This document shows, one piece after another, positions 49,261 through 57,735 of a DNA stretch of 64,000 bases. The position numbers were made by a program, and so were the translations under genes. Below the pieces are notes generated by a model. The model worked only from the letters and a program-made list of their open reading frames with translations, searched no databases and was not told the origin of the DNA. The number at the start of each line of letters is the position of its first letter. Within the stretch, counting starts at the first letter, position 1. Source of the stretch: Thiosocius teredinicola (GTDB lineage: Bacteria > Pseudomonadota > Gammaproteobacteria > Chromatiales > Chromatiaceae); contig NZ_CP019936.1 in NCBI RefSeq assembly GCF_002009425.1, positions 434,001 to 498,000 on the forward strand. Reading direction: 5' to 3'.

Positions 49261-49759
49261 TTCTGATTTTTGCTGTGCAGATAAATTGCAAATTATTGTT
49301 TTTAAAAAATAAATAATCTCTAGTCGGGACTGCCATCCCGAAATCATGAGGAGCCGCTACTGCTTAGTAGTTTGTGGTAGAGGAACGAATAATTAGCAAC
49401 TGTTGGGTAGCGCCTTGCCTCTCACGTGTAGGTGTCGCCTGCCGCATTGCATTGTCGGGCGCCGCCTGGGTGAGTGATTGGTGGAAGCATGGCGTGCTCG
49501 ACCGGGCTCCGGCCCGTGGTCCGGGTGCGTGGCGCCGGGCGTGCTGATTCTCTTCGGGAGCGGCCTTGGGCTCGAAGGAGGGCGCTTAGTCGCCAGAGCG
49601 AGTTGAGCGCGTGTGCGTTTACCACTATGCGAATAGCCGGCGCGTTGCTGTCCGCGCGCTTGTCTGCGTCGCCGAACTCGTGCGGTGAGACTGCCGGCCG
49701 CAGGCGGGTAAGCACGCGCCCGTTTGCCGGGCGCAGACCGTATGTGGCCATTCGGGCAC

Positions 49760-49786
49760 AAAAAACGGGACCTGAAGGTCCCGTTC
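49760..49786 (-). terminator. Terminator of peptide gene 8
   Basis: AACGGGACC/GGTCCCGTT stem with T-run on the minus strand; loop TTCA. Confidence 0.87.
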
Positions 49787-49827
49787 TTTGGTTACCGACC
49801 GGCACCGAGGTGCCGGTGGTGGAGTTC

Positions 49828-50100
49828 TTACTGGTAGAACTCGTTGAAGTGGTTCAGTTTGTACTGAACGCGCTTGTACTGGTACGAGGTACGGTACTTA
49901 CGGGTCCAGCCTTTGCCGCTCAGGTATACGTTGCCGATGAAGCGACGAGTCGAACGGCCGGTGTAGCTCCAAGCCGACATCGAACCGACGGTCGAGCCGA
50001 GGAATTCGTAGGCGACGCGGCCACCACCGACAACAGCGCTCATAGCGGCTTTGTCGAGATCAGCGTTCAGGGCCAGGTTTTCGATGTTCAGTGCGGTCAT
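49828..50100 (-). CDS. Double-glycine leader secreted peptide, paralogue 8
   Basis: 90 aa, Tyr core, RRFIGN where paralogues 5 and 9 have RRFLGN; otherwise identical to them. GGAGAGAGACC precedes the ATG. Confidence 0.88.
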   Translation of the reverse strand: MTALNIENLALNADLDKAAMSAVVGGGRVAYEFLGSTVGSMSAWSYTGRSTRRFIGNVYLSGKGWTRKYRTSYQYKRVQYKLNHFNEFYQ

Positions 50101-50176
50101 GGTCTCTCTCCAAAAATGTGTTCTTTCAATGGTTTCGGGTTATCAAGCTTCGCGTCGTTGCGCTTGCAGGAGATAT

Positions 50177-50193
50177 AGCGAGCGGCGTGCCAG
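50177..50193 (-). promoter_or_regulatory. Sigma-54 promoter of peptide gene 8
   Basis: CTGGCACG-CCGC-TCGCT, 76 bases before the ATG; box GTAACATACTGTTC at 38 bp upstream. Confidence 0.83.
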
Positions 50194-50514
50194 GTTTGGC
50201 GAAAACTGATCGAGAAACTTGTAACATACTGTTCCCAAATGAAAATTAAATTTTTTCATCAAGTGCGGGCGGGGAGGCGCACATCGCAGGATGTAATGTA
50301 TGTCTGACCTGAGAAAACGATTCTGAGTGGAATGTTGGGTAGATCCGCTCAGATTAGGCAGTCACGCAGCGCTGGCTCGGGCGATGTCGAATCACCCCGC
50401 ATACACCGGCTTGAAAGAGGTCGCGCGACGATGCTTTTCAACGATTGGACTCGGTCAGGGTCTGGTCGAACGCGTAGAGCTGGCGGTGTGAATCGCGGGC
50501 ATTCTGCGCGACAA

Positions 50515-50545
50515 ACAAAAAAAACGGGACCCGAAGGTCCCGTTT
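50515..50545 (-). terminator. Terminator of peptide gene 9
   Basis: AACGGGACC/GGTCCCGTT stem followed on the minus strand by the longest T-run of the set. Confidence 0.88.
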
Positions 50546-50586
50546 TGTGGTTACCAGCCGGCACCGAGGTGCCGGTGGTGGAGTTC

Positions 50587-50859
50587 TTACTGGTAGAACT
50601 CGTTGAAGTGGTTCAGTTTGTACTGAACGCGCTTGTACTGGTACGAGGTACGGTACTTACGGGTCCAGCCTTTGCCGCTCAGGTACACGTTGCCGAGGAA
50701 GCGACGGGTCGAACGACCGGTGTAGCTCCAAGCCGACATCGAACCGACGGTCGAGCCGAGGAATTCGTAGGCGACGCGGCCACCACCGACAACAGCGCTC
50801 ATAGCGGCTTTGTCGAGATCAGCGTTCAGGGCCAGGTTTTCGATGTTCAGTGCGGTCAT
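50587..50859 (-). CDS. Double-glycine leader secreted peptide, paralogue 9
   Basis: 90 aa, protein identical to paralogue 5. Last copy of the array; beyond its promoter ordinary chromosomal genes begin. Confidence 0.88.
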   Translation of the reverse strand: MTALNIENLALNADLDKAAMSAVVGGGRVAYEFLGSTVGSMSAWSYTGRSTRRFLGNVYLSGKGWTRKYRTSYQYKRVQYKLNHFNEFYQ

Positions 50860-50935
50860 GGTCTCTCTCCAAAAATGTGTTCTTTCAGTGGTTCCGGGTT
50901 ATCAAGCTTCGCGTCGTTGCGCTTGCAGGAGATAT

Positions 50936-50952
50936 AGCGAACGGCGTGCCAA
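50936..50952 (-). promoter_or_regulatory. Sigma-54 promoter of peptide gene 9
   Basis: TTGGCACG-CCGT-TCGCT, 76 bases before the ATG. The upstream box is weakened to AAAATACTGAAA at the same distance. Confidence 0.8.
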
Positions 50953-51279
50953 GTCGACCGCCTGCACCTGGAATTGACAAATAAAATACTGAAAAATAAA
51001 GATAAAAATTGACTTCGCGGAATCGCGCCACAAGCCAGAGTGTTGTGCGGCGCCTGATGGAAGTGCTTGCTGGCAAGACGAAATTCGAATGCTTGTCTGC
51101 ATTGCAGAAACAAACCGCCGGATATGGGGATTCCGGATTGTTGGCCGTCGACCGCGTTCATGCTTCTGCAACGAAGCCTTCACGCCCGCGCCGCAAATCG
51201 GAAATAGATTCTCGTTAGCGTGCATGCAGATTTCGCCGACATCCGGCGACTCGCAACAATAACCGGGGATCTCAAAGAA
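50953..51279. other. Divergent region between the peptide array and the phosphodiesterase
   Basis: About 330 bp without a gene. It should hold the upstream control region of peptide gene 9 and the promoter of the phosphodiesterase gene. Confidence 0.4.
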
Positions 51280-52605
51280 ATGCGTTTGAAACTCACCCTA
51301 TTGGCGGTGTCCGCATCGCTGTGCGCCAGTGCGCTGGCATTCGACCGCGACTGGAAGCCGAGCAAGCACACCAAGCCGCACCATACTCCGCGGCACGCTG
51401 ATAGCGTTCAGCTCGGTCCGCGTCCGTTCTTTCTGGTCGACAACATGGACGATTCTCAACTGAAGGATGCGCTCGAGCAGTGCAAGGACGGACCTTTCTA
51501 CAAGACCGATTTTTCGATTGGGCACCGCGGCGCGGCGCTGCAGTTCCCCGAGCACACCAAAGAGTCTTACATCGCCGGCGCGCGCATGGGTGCAGGTATC
51601 GTCGAATGCGATGTCACCTTTACCAAGGACCGCGAGTTGGTGTGCCGCCATTCGCAGTGCGATCTGCATACCACGACCAACATCCTGCTGACCCCGCTGG
51701 CCGAAAAATGCTCCGTGCCTTTTTCCCCTTACGGCACCGAGGTCGACGAAAATGGTGAACCACTGCCTGCCAGCGCCATGTGCTGCACCAGCGATATCAC
51801 GCTCGACGAGTTCAAGTCCCTGAAGGGAAAGATGGACGCTTCGAACCCGCTGGCGACAACGGTTGAAGAGTATGTCGGCGGCACCGCCGATTGGCGCACC
51901 GATCTGTATGCCGGAACCGACAAGCTCAACAGTCTCGGGACGCTGATGTCGCACAAGGAAAGCATCGAGTTGTTCAAGGAACTGGACGTGAAGATGACAC
52001 CCGAGCTCAAGACGCCAAGTGTAGAGATGCCCTACGACGGCGAATACACACAACAAGAATACGCGCAGCAGATGATCGATGAATACAAAGAGGCCGGTGT
52101 GTCGCCGCGCGATGTGTATGCGCAATCGTTCAATTTCGAAGACGTGGTGTACTGGATTCAGAACGAGCCGCGCTTCGGCAAACAGGCCGTTTACCTCGAC
52201 GACTCTTACGAGACGATGGAGGCAGAGGCGTTCGAAGAGTTGATGGGTAGCCGCCGCGCGTTGCGAAGCTACATGCAGGAGATCAGCAATTCCGGTGTGC
52301 GCATCATCGCGCCGCCGATGTGGATGCTGCTGACGACGACCGACGATGGTGAGATCGTTCCGTCGCTGTATGCGCGCATGGCCAAGCGTACCGGCTTGAA
52401 GATCATCACCTGGACGCTGGAGCGTTCGAACCTGACCGATGGTGGCGGAGACTGGTACCACCAGACGACGGTCGGTGCAGTGGAGAAACCGGGCGACAAG
52501 TTCAAGGCGCTCGATGCGCTGGCGAAGAAGGTCGGCGTCATCGGTGTGTTCAGTGATTGGCCGGCCACGGTCACCTATTACGCCAGCTGCAAAGGGTTGC
52601 GTTGA
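51280..52605 (+). CDS. Periplasmic glycerophosphodiester phosphodiesterase family protein
   Basis: A 441-aa exported protein. ATG at 51280 begins the signal peptide ([20 protein letters not shown]); an earlier in-frame start would bury it. The catalytic pattern of the GDPD family is visible: [39 protein letters not shown]. It hydrolyses glycerophosphodiesters to glycerol-3-phosphate and an alcohol. It is longer than bacterial GlpQ (about 360 aa) because of inserts with extra cysteines (KCSVPF, AMCCTSD), so the substrate may differ. Followed by a terminator. Confidence 0.87.
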   Translation: MRLKLTLLAVSASLCASALAFDRDWKPSKHTKPHHTPRHADSVQLGPRPFFLVDNMDDSQLKDALEQCKDGPFYKTDFSIGHRGAALQFPEHTKESYIAGARMGAGIVECDVTFTKDRELVCRHSQCDLHTTTNILLTPLAEKCSVPFSPYGTEVDENGEPLPASAMCCTSDITLDEFKSLKGKMDASNPLATTVEEYVGGTADWRTDLYAGTDKLNSLGTLMSHKESIELFKELDVKMTPELKTPSVEMPYDGEYTQQEYAQQMIDEYKEAGVSPRDVYAQSFNFEDVVYWIQNEPRFGKQAVYLDDSYETMEAEAFEELMGSRRALRSYMQEISNSGVRIIAPPMWMLLTTTDDGEIVPSLYARMAKRTGLKIITWTLERSNLTDGGGDWYHQTTVGAVEKPGDKFKALDALAKKVGVIGVFSDWPATVTYYASCKGLR

Positions 52606-52633
52606 TCGGCCGGGTCGCTATCGGCCCTGAATG

Positions 52634-52665
52634 AAAAACGCCGGCTGTGAGCCGGCGTTCTTTTG
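52634..52665 (+). terminator. Intrinsic terminator after the phosphodiesterase
   Basis: AACGCCGGC-TGTGA-GCCGGCGTT followed by CTTTT; an A-run on the other side may also terminate the convergent PilZ transcript. Confidence 0.88.
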
Positions 52666-52677
52666 AGTGTTGCGCGA

Positions 52678-53004
52678 TCAGATGGGTAGCGTGTTTGTGT
52701 CGTCGTAGGCCGGTGGCTGCAATTCGACGATCGATGCGGCTATATCGAAGCCGTCGCTGCGTTCGGTGCACCTCACCACTTCGATCTCGGCCTCGAGCGG
52801 TGGGGTGATCGGGCGCATTGGTCTGACGCCGATCTGCAGGCGATCGCCGCGGTCGAGTTCGCGCGGGCTGATGAAACGCATGCCGCTGGCGCTCAGGTCC
52901 AGCAATTGCCCATAGTCTGCTTCGTCCTTTCCGGTCGTCAGCATCGATATCGGGCAGTTCATCGGCATACGGATGAAGTTCCGTTTTTCCGAATAATCGA
53001 TCAT
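52678..53004 (-). CDS. PilZ-domain protein
   Basis: About 108 aa from the ATG at 53004, 8 bases after GAGGAG. It has KRNFIRMPMNCPI followed by DLSASGMRF, a PilZ-like arrangement. The c-di-GMP-binding RxxxR site is incomplete (RNFIRM gives R-x3-R, and D/NxSxxG is DLSASG), so c-di-GMP binding is plausible. Single gene, convergent with the phosphodiesterase. Confidence 0.85.
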   Translation of the reverse strand: MIDYSEKRNFIRMPMNCPISMLTTGKDEADYGQLLDLSASGMRFISPRELDRGDRLQIGVRPMRPITPPLEAEIEVVRCTERSDGFDIAASIVELQPPAYDDTNTLPI

Positions 53005-53394
53005 TCGTCCCACTCCTCACAAGATATTGGGATTACGCGTTATTCGACCACCACTGCTTGGGGAGACTAGACGAAGACGCCACGCCTCGTAAGGAATTAA
53101 AGTAATGCATCGGCCTTATTGTGGCGTGTTGTCGAAGACATGGGATCATGTTGCCGACATCGCGATTGCCGGTGGCGAGCCCTTGGGCTGCTTTGCCGGT
53201 GCAATGCCTTGCTTTTGACTGCTCGGCTAGGTGACTGTGCAACCGTCGGGCCGGCCCAGTCAGCGCCAGCCGATTTGCCCGGGGCGTCTGCCGAACGCGG
53301 TCGGCCAGCGTATTGGGCACTTGTGCGCATTGCGATGGTCTCAACTAATCAAAACGCAATAATGATTGCGCCTGGCCACAGGTGCCCAACCGAT
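53005..53394. other. Gene-free stretch
   Basis: About 390 bp between the divergent PilZ and TerB-like genes. Frames here have no recognisable features; promoters are expected. Confidence 0.4.
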
Positions 53395-53847
53395 ATGCTG
53401 AACAAACTCAAAAGCTTTTTCACGACCGAGCCCGAAGCATCGCAAGACAACGATGCTGCGTTACACCTTGCGGCCGCGGTACTGCTGATCGAGGTCGCCA
53501 AATCCGACCATTCGCTGGATAAACTCGAGCTCGACCAACTCAGGGGGGTGCTGCAGAAGGAATGGGGTCTGAGCGATGCCGACCTTGCAGACTTGGTCGA
53601 CGTCGCGCGCGACAAGGCCGAACAGCACACCTCGCTGCACCAGCAGATCGACCTGATCAACGGCAACTTCGATATGCCGCGCAAGCTCGCTTTGATGGAA
53701 GGGCTGTGGGGTGTCGCCTGCGCCGACGGCCAGATTCACCACTACGAAGAACTGCTGATACGCCGCCTGGCCGATCTGATGTATGTGTCGCACTCCGATT
53801 TCATCCGCACCAAGCACCTGGCGCTCGACGCGCGCGGCACGGATTGA
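53395..53847 (+). CDS. TerB-family protein
   Basis: A 150-aa cytoplasmic protein with the TerB (tellurite-resistance-type) helical fold: AAVLLIEVAKSDHSLDKLEL, MEGLWGVACADGQIHHYEEL and LIRRLADLMYVSHSDF, each with the acidic helix-turn pattern of the family. I start at MLNKLKSFF; longer readings add unrelated sequence. Function of stand-alone TerB proteins is unclear; metal or stress sensing is proposed. Confidence 0.88.
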   Translation: MLNKLKSFFTTEPEASQDNDAALHLAAAVLLIEVAKSDHSLDKLELDQLRGVLQKEWGLSDADLADLVDVARDKAEQHTSLHQQIDLINGNFDMPRKLALMEGLWGVACADGQIHHYEELLIRRLADLMYVSHSDFIRTKHLALDARGTD

Positions 53848-53862
53848 CCACGTCGCGCTGCA

Positions 53863-54507
53863 CTACTCAACGATCAGGGTGATCAGCGACTTGGGGCCAT
53901 GGATGCCGTAGGCCAGTGTCTGTTCGATGTCTGCGGTTTTCGACGGGCCGGAGATCAATAGCGCATTGGTCGGCATGCCGCCGGCAGCCCACTGTTCAAC
54001 CGCGAGCATCTCCGCGAAGTTCTCGTACAGGCGGGTGGCGTCGAGTACCGCTATGTGCACCGGCGGTACCAGCGACATCAGGCGCGGCTCATTGCGGTCG
54101 GGCCACAACACCAAGGAGCCGCTCTCGGCCAGGCCGGCGCGACAGCCGGTCACGGCAACATCGACCGCACGGAACAACGTCGGTTTCCATTCCTCGACCG
54201 GTTGGGCGTAGCGACGGATGTCGACACTGTCGGAGGCATCGGCAACGAACTGGTCAGCGATCGGTCCGTGACCCACCAGGGCCTGCTTGAGGCCGCGTTC
54301 TTCACACAGCTTCGCCGCCGTTCTCGCCCAGTCGGCAGGTGTGGTCCTATACACGTCGCCGCGCACGGCGCGCATACGCTCGGTGAACGATGCAATGCGC
54401 TGTTCACTATCCCAGCCAAGCGGTTTGCGGTAGGGCGAGGGTAGCGGCTGGTCCGTCGGCCGGTTGTCACGCAGCCGTCTGAGGATGGCGTCGCGGGTCT
54501 TACTCAC
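53863..54507 (-). CDS. lutC: Lactate utilisation protein LutC (LUD domain)
   Basis: A 214-aa LUD-domain protein, third subunit of the LutABC L-lactate dehydrogenase complex. Motifs: ALVGHGPIADQF, VTGCRAGLAESGSLVLW, LVPPVHIAVLDATRL and LLISGPSKTADIEQTLAYGIHGP. It overlaps lutB by 8 bp. It shows no sign of damage, so all three subunits are available for lactate oxidation. Confidence 0.92.
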   Translation of the reverse strand: MSKTRDAILRRLRDNRPTDQPLPSPYRKPLGWDSEQRIASFTERMRAVRGDVYRTTPADWARTAAKLCEERGLKQALVGHGPIADQFVADASDSVDIRRYAQPVEEWKPTLFRAVDVAVTGCRAGLAESGSLVLWPDRNEPRLMSLVPPVHIAVLDATRLYENFAEMLAVEQWAAGGMPTNALLISGPSKTADIEQTLAYGIHGPKSLITLIVE

Positions 54508-55921
54508 TGCGAAACCCCTTTTGCCGGGCGAGTTCGTTCAGCGTGCGCTTTGCCGGTTTGGGTGCGCTACGGTAGCGGGTCCAACCGCCCAGTTTCTTCG
54601 GCGTCAACCAGCGTAGGCGCGTCGCGGCGAGCGCGAACAAGCGGTACACAAAGGCATTGGCGTATACCAAACGCCACAGTTTCCAGCTGGTTGCCTCTGT
54701 CTTGTTGCGCAGTGCGCCTCGACCGATCAAGGGGCTGGCCTCGCGCCCCGCATTGACTGCCTCGGCGCGCAGGCGGTTGATCAGTTTCGGCAGCGGTATC
54801 TCGACCGGACAGACCTGGCCGCAGGCACCGCACAAGGTGCATGCGGAGGTCAGGCTGCCGACCTGGTCGATGCCGAGCCGCTGCGGTTCGAGCGCGATCC
54901 CGATCGGGCCGGGATAGACGGTGCCGTAGGCGTGGCCGCCCAGCTGTACATACACCGGGCAATAATTGATACAGGTGCCGCAGCGGATGCAGCGCAGCGT
55001 ATCCAACAGTTGCTCGTCGACCTTGATGCGGGTGCGGCCATTGTCGAGCAACACCAGGTGCACTGCCTGCGGCCCGTCCAGTTCGCCGGCCTGGCGTGGC
55101 CGGCTGATCATATTGAAGTAGGTGGTGATCGGCTGGCCGGTAGCCGATTTGGTGAGGATCTCGAGCAGCGGCGGCACATCGGAGAGTTTCTCGACGACCT
55201 TTTCGATGCCGGTGATCGCGATATGCACGCGCGGCGCGGTCGTGCTCAGCCGCCCGTTACCCTCGTTTTCGACCAGGCACAGCGTGCCGGTCTCGGCCAC
55301 CGCGAAATTCACGCCGGATATGCCGGCATCAGCGTGGGCAAACTTGTCGCGCAGTATCTGGCGCGCGGTTTCGGTCAGCTGGTTGATGTCTTCGGTGTAC
55401 GGCAGGTCAGGGTAGAAGCGGTGAAACAGCTGTGCCACTTCCTGGCGGTTTTTGTGGATCGCCGGCGCGACGATGTGCGACGGCGGTTCCTCGGCCAGTT
55501 GGATGATGAACTCGCCGAGGTCTGATTCGACCACCTCGATGCCACGCTGTTCGAGATAGGTGTTCAGGCCGGTCTCTTCAGACACCATGGACTTGCCTTT
55601 CACCACCGTTTTGGCGGTGGCGGCGTCGAGGATGTCGGCAATGATCTGGTTTGCCTGCTCCGGATTCTCCGCCCAATGCACCCGGATGCCGTTCTCAGTC
55701 AGCTTGGCTTCGAGCTGTTCGAGCAGCTCGGGTTGCTTGACCAGCGCATTGGCCCGCACCGCGCGTGCCTGCTCGCGCAACGCCTGCAGTTGGGCGTCAT
55801 CGGGAAACTGTTGTTCGCGTTTCGCCTGGATGCCCGACAGCGCCGAGCGGAAGTTGCGCCGCATCTGGTCGTTGTGCAGCGCTTCGTCGATGCGCTCGTG
55901 GAACGCCTCGGTCTGATTCAT
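54500..55921 (-). CDS. lutB: Lactate utilisation iron-sulfur protein LutB
   Basis: A 473-aa protein from the ATG at 55921, which overlaps the lutA stop. It has an N-terminal LUD domain and a ferredoxin-like domain with two 4Fe-4S motifs, CIRCGTCINYCPVY and CTLCGACGQVCPVEIP. It passes electrons from lactate oxidation together with LutA and LutC at the inner face of the membrane. A longer reading frame upstream is only the lutA gene in another frame. Confidence 0.95.
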   Translation of the reverse strand: MNQTEAFHERIDEALHNDQMRRNFRSALSGIQAKREQQFPDDAQLQALREQARAVRANALVKQPELLEQLEAKLTENGIRVHWAENPEQANQIIADILDAATAKTVVKGKSMVSEETGLNTYLEQRGIEVVESDLGEFIIQLAEEPPSHIVAPAIHKNRQEVAQLFHRFYPDLPYTEDINQLTETARQILRDKFAHADAGISGVNFAVAETGTLCLVENEGNGRLSTTAPRVHIAITGIEKVVEKLSDVPPLLEILTKSATGQPITTYFNMISRPRQAGELDGPQAVHLVLLDNGRTRIKVDEQLLDTLRCIRCGTCINYCPVYVQLGGHAYGTVYPGPIGIALEPQRLGIDQVGSLTSACTLCGACGQVCPVEIPLPKLINRLRAEAVNAGREASPLIGRGALRNKTEATSWKLWRLVYANAFVYRLFALAATRLRWLTPKKLGGWTRYRSAPKPAKRTLNELARQKGFRSE

Positions 55922-56679
55922 GAGGTGCGGTCCCAGAGAAACTCGGCGATGTGTTGCGCTTTGGTGTCGTCGCCCTGGTGATCGAGGGCGCCGCCGATGT
56001 TCATCAGGCAGCCGACGTCCTGACTTACGACGATATCGGCGCCGGTGGCTTTCAAGGCGGCCGTTTTGTCTTTGACCATCGCGCCGGACACGTCGGCCTG
56101 CTTGACCGCAAAGGTGCCGCCGAAACCGCAGCATTCCGCCTTACGTTCCTGCTCCACCACGTCGACTGCGCTGAGTTGTCCGACCAAACGCTCGATACGA
56201 TCGGCGACACCCATCTCGCGGCGCGCCGAGCAGGAGGTGTGGATGGCTACCTTGGTCGGCCGGCCCAGGTCGGTCAGCTCGATGCCGACGATATCGACCA
56301 GGTATTCGGTGAGTTCGTAGGTGTTGCGCGCGATGCGCAACGCCTGCTGCTCGTCGCGTTCCCCGGCGAACAGCTCCGGCCAGTGATGTTTGATCATGCC
56401 GGCACACGAGCCGGAAGGGACCACGACCGGGTAATCGTTGGGGAAACAGCGAAGCTGCGCGCGGGCAACCGACAGGGCCTCCTGGCGGTAGCCACTGTTG
56501 AACGCCGGTTGTCCGCAACAGGTCTGGGCCTCGGGCAGGACCACGTCGACCCCGGCGCGGCGCAGCAACTGCATGCCGGCCAGGCCGGCGTTCGGATACA
56601 ACAGATCGATCAGGCAGGTGGCGAAGAAGTAGATACGTTGCGGTGCCGCCTCGGGCGGGTTTTCGTTATTCGAACTCAT
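55918..56679 (-). CDS. lutA: Lactate utilisation (Fe-S)-binding protein LutA
   Basis: A 253-aa CCG-domain protein from the ATG at 56679. Two cysteine-rich motifs, TCCGQPAFNSGY and CCGFGGTFAVK, bind the unusual iron-sulfur cluster of the family. First gene of lutABC; every junction overlaps, so the three proteins are made in a coupled way. The upstream region carries an 18-bp palindrome about 520 bp away. Confidence 0.94.
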   Translation of the reverse strand: MSSNNENPPEAAPQRIYFFATCLIDLLYPNAGLAGMQLLRRAGVDVVLPEAQTCCGQPAFNSGYRQEALSVARAQLRCFPNDYPVVVPSGSCAGMIKHHWPELFAGERDEQQALRIARNTYELTEYLVDIVGIELTDLGRPTKVAIHTSCSARREMGVADRIERLVGQLSAVDVVEQERKAECCGFGGTFAVKQADVSGAMVKDKTAALKATGADIVVSQDVGCLMNIGGALDHQGDDTKAQHIAEFLWDRTS

Positions 56680-57255
56680 GCCTTGTTGTGATTGTGTGCT
56701 CAGTTTGTGCGCGTGTGTGAAACGTTTCGCCGTCCCTCCGGCCCCAGGCATCGTAACCGACAAGATGCATGTGGCGGCAAGCCTCGCTGCCGACGTATCG
56801 GGCGGTCGAGATTGCGCCCGACCTGCTGCCAGCATAGCGGTGATGGACGCCGGCTGCCCGACAAGCTGTTCAAGGCAACGCGAAGTCCTTGAAAAGCACG
56901 TTGCGAGACATGATGTTTCTTGTAGGGGCAGTGAAACAGGCCGAGCGATGCGACGAGAGGAATAGTTTGTCGGTCTCGGGAGATGATCTGGCTCAACTTC
57001 TGACGGGGTGAAAACGTTTAGTTCGCACACCGGTCTACAGAAGTGGAACCGACGGTCGATCAGAAGATCACACGCCTTACGATGTAGTACTCCGGCATGT
57101 GCAAATGCACATTGCGGTTGCCAGTGTGAAGCGACACCGAATTGTCGAACCATATTGGTGCGCCTGCCTGAAAGCTGGTCTATGGTTGTGCCTATGTGCT
57201 GAATATTCAGCACCTTAGATCGTGTTTAACTTTTTTTGCTCTAAGGAGAGCTTGC
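56680..57255. other. Gene-free region between lutA and a small gene
   Basis: About 575 bp. No supportable gene. It should contain the lutABC promoter and the palindrome at 57196-57213. Confidence 0.4.
57196..57213. promoter_or_regulatory. Perfect 18-bp palindrome, possible operator
   Basis: GTGCTGAATATTCAGCAC is fully self-complementary with no spacer, typical of a dimeric regulator site. It lies 42 bp before the start of the 61-aa gene. No regulator gene is adjacent. Confidence 0.5.
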
Positions 57256-57441
57256 ATGTCTTTTGAAAACGATGGCATTCCTGCCAGCTGGGATGAAATC
57301 AAAGCAGCATCCCGCAGGATCGATCGCCGCCATCATCGCGAGGAAGAGTTCGAGAAGCGCATGGTGCGCGAGTATCTGGCGCATGAAGATTGCGAAGATG
57401 CGCGCGTGAAGGAGCATCTCGCGATTCCGGGTTACAACTGA
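57256..57441 (+). CDS. Small charged protein of unknown function
   Basis: 61 aa (MSFENDGIPASWDEIK...), start chosen at 57256 because of a strong AAGGAGAG site 8 bases upstream. Highly charged, helical, rich in Arg, Glu and His (RRIDRRHHREEEFEKR), no membrane segment. It stands alone behind the palindrome. I do not recognise a family. Confidence 0.65.
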   Translation: MSFENDGIPASWDEIKAASRRIDRRHHREEEFEKRMVREYLAHEDCEDARVKEHLAIPGYN

Positions 57442-57678
57442 GTAACAGCCGTCGCCGCGTCGCGACGTCGACGACGGTCATAAATGTTTGATGCCGATCC
57501 GATACCGGCGAGTTGTTCGCCAACCGTGATTTCTGCCTTGCCTGATGGCAACGGCCTGATGCACACTGAGCCCATGAATAAAGGTTTCGCCATGTCTGTT
57601 TGCCTCTATATCCGCCGTGTAGCGCACGGTTGGAAAGGAGGCGGCGTGCCTTTATAAACAGATTATTCATCTGTTTCT

Positions 57679-57718
57679 GAAAAGGCCGCAGCCCAAAAAG
57701 CTGCGGCCTTTTTGTTTT
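57679..57718 (+). terminator. Intrinsic terminator or attenuator before the EamA gene
   Basis: AAAGGCCGCAGC...GCTGCGGCCTTT followed by TTGTTTTT: a 12-bp perfect stem and T-run. It lies only 18 bp before the EamA start codon, so it may end an upstream transcript or act as an attenuator for the transporter gene. Confidence 0.88.
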
Positions 57719-57735
57719 TACGCAAGGAGGAAAAC

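Noticed and set aside
45204-50952. The regular near-identical blocks could be read as a CRISPR or satellite array.
   Set aside because: Each block is a full gene with promoter, ribosome-binding site and terminator; units are about 350-450 bp and spacers vary in length.
57592-57657. A 21-codon frame (MSVCLYIRRVAHGWKGGGVPL) before the EamA gene, a possible leader peptide.
   Set aside because: No good ribosome-binding site and no repeated regulatory codons; not enough to support a gene, though it precedes a terminator.
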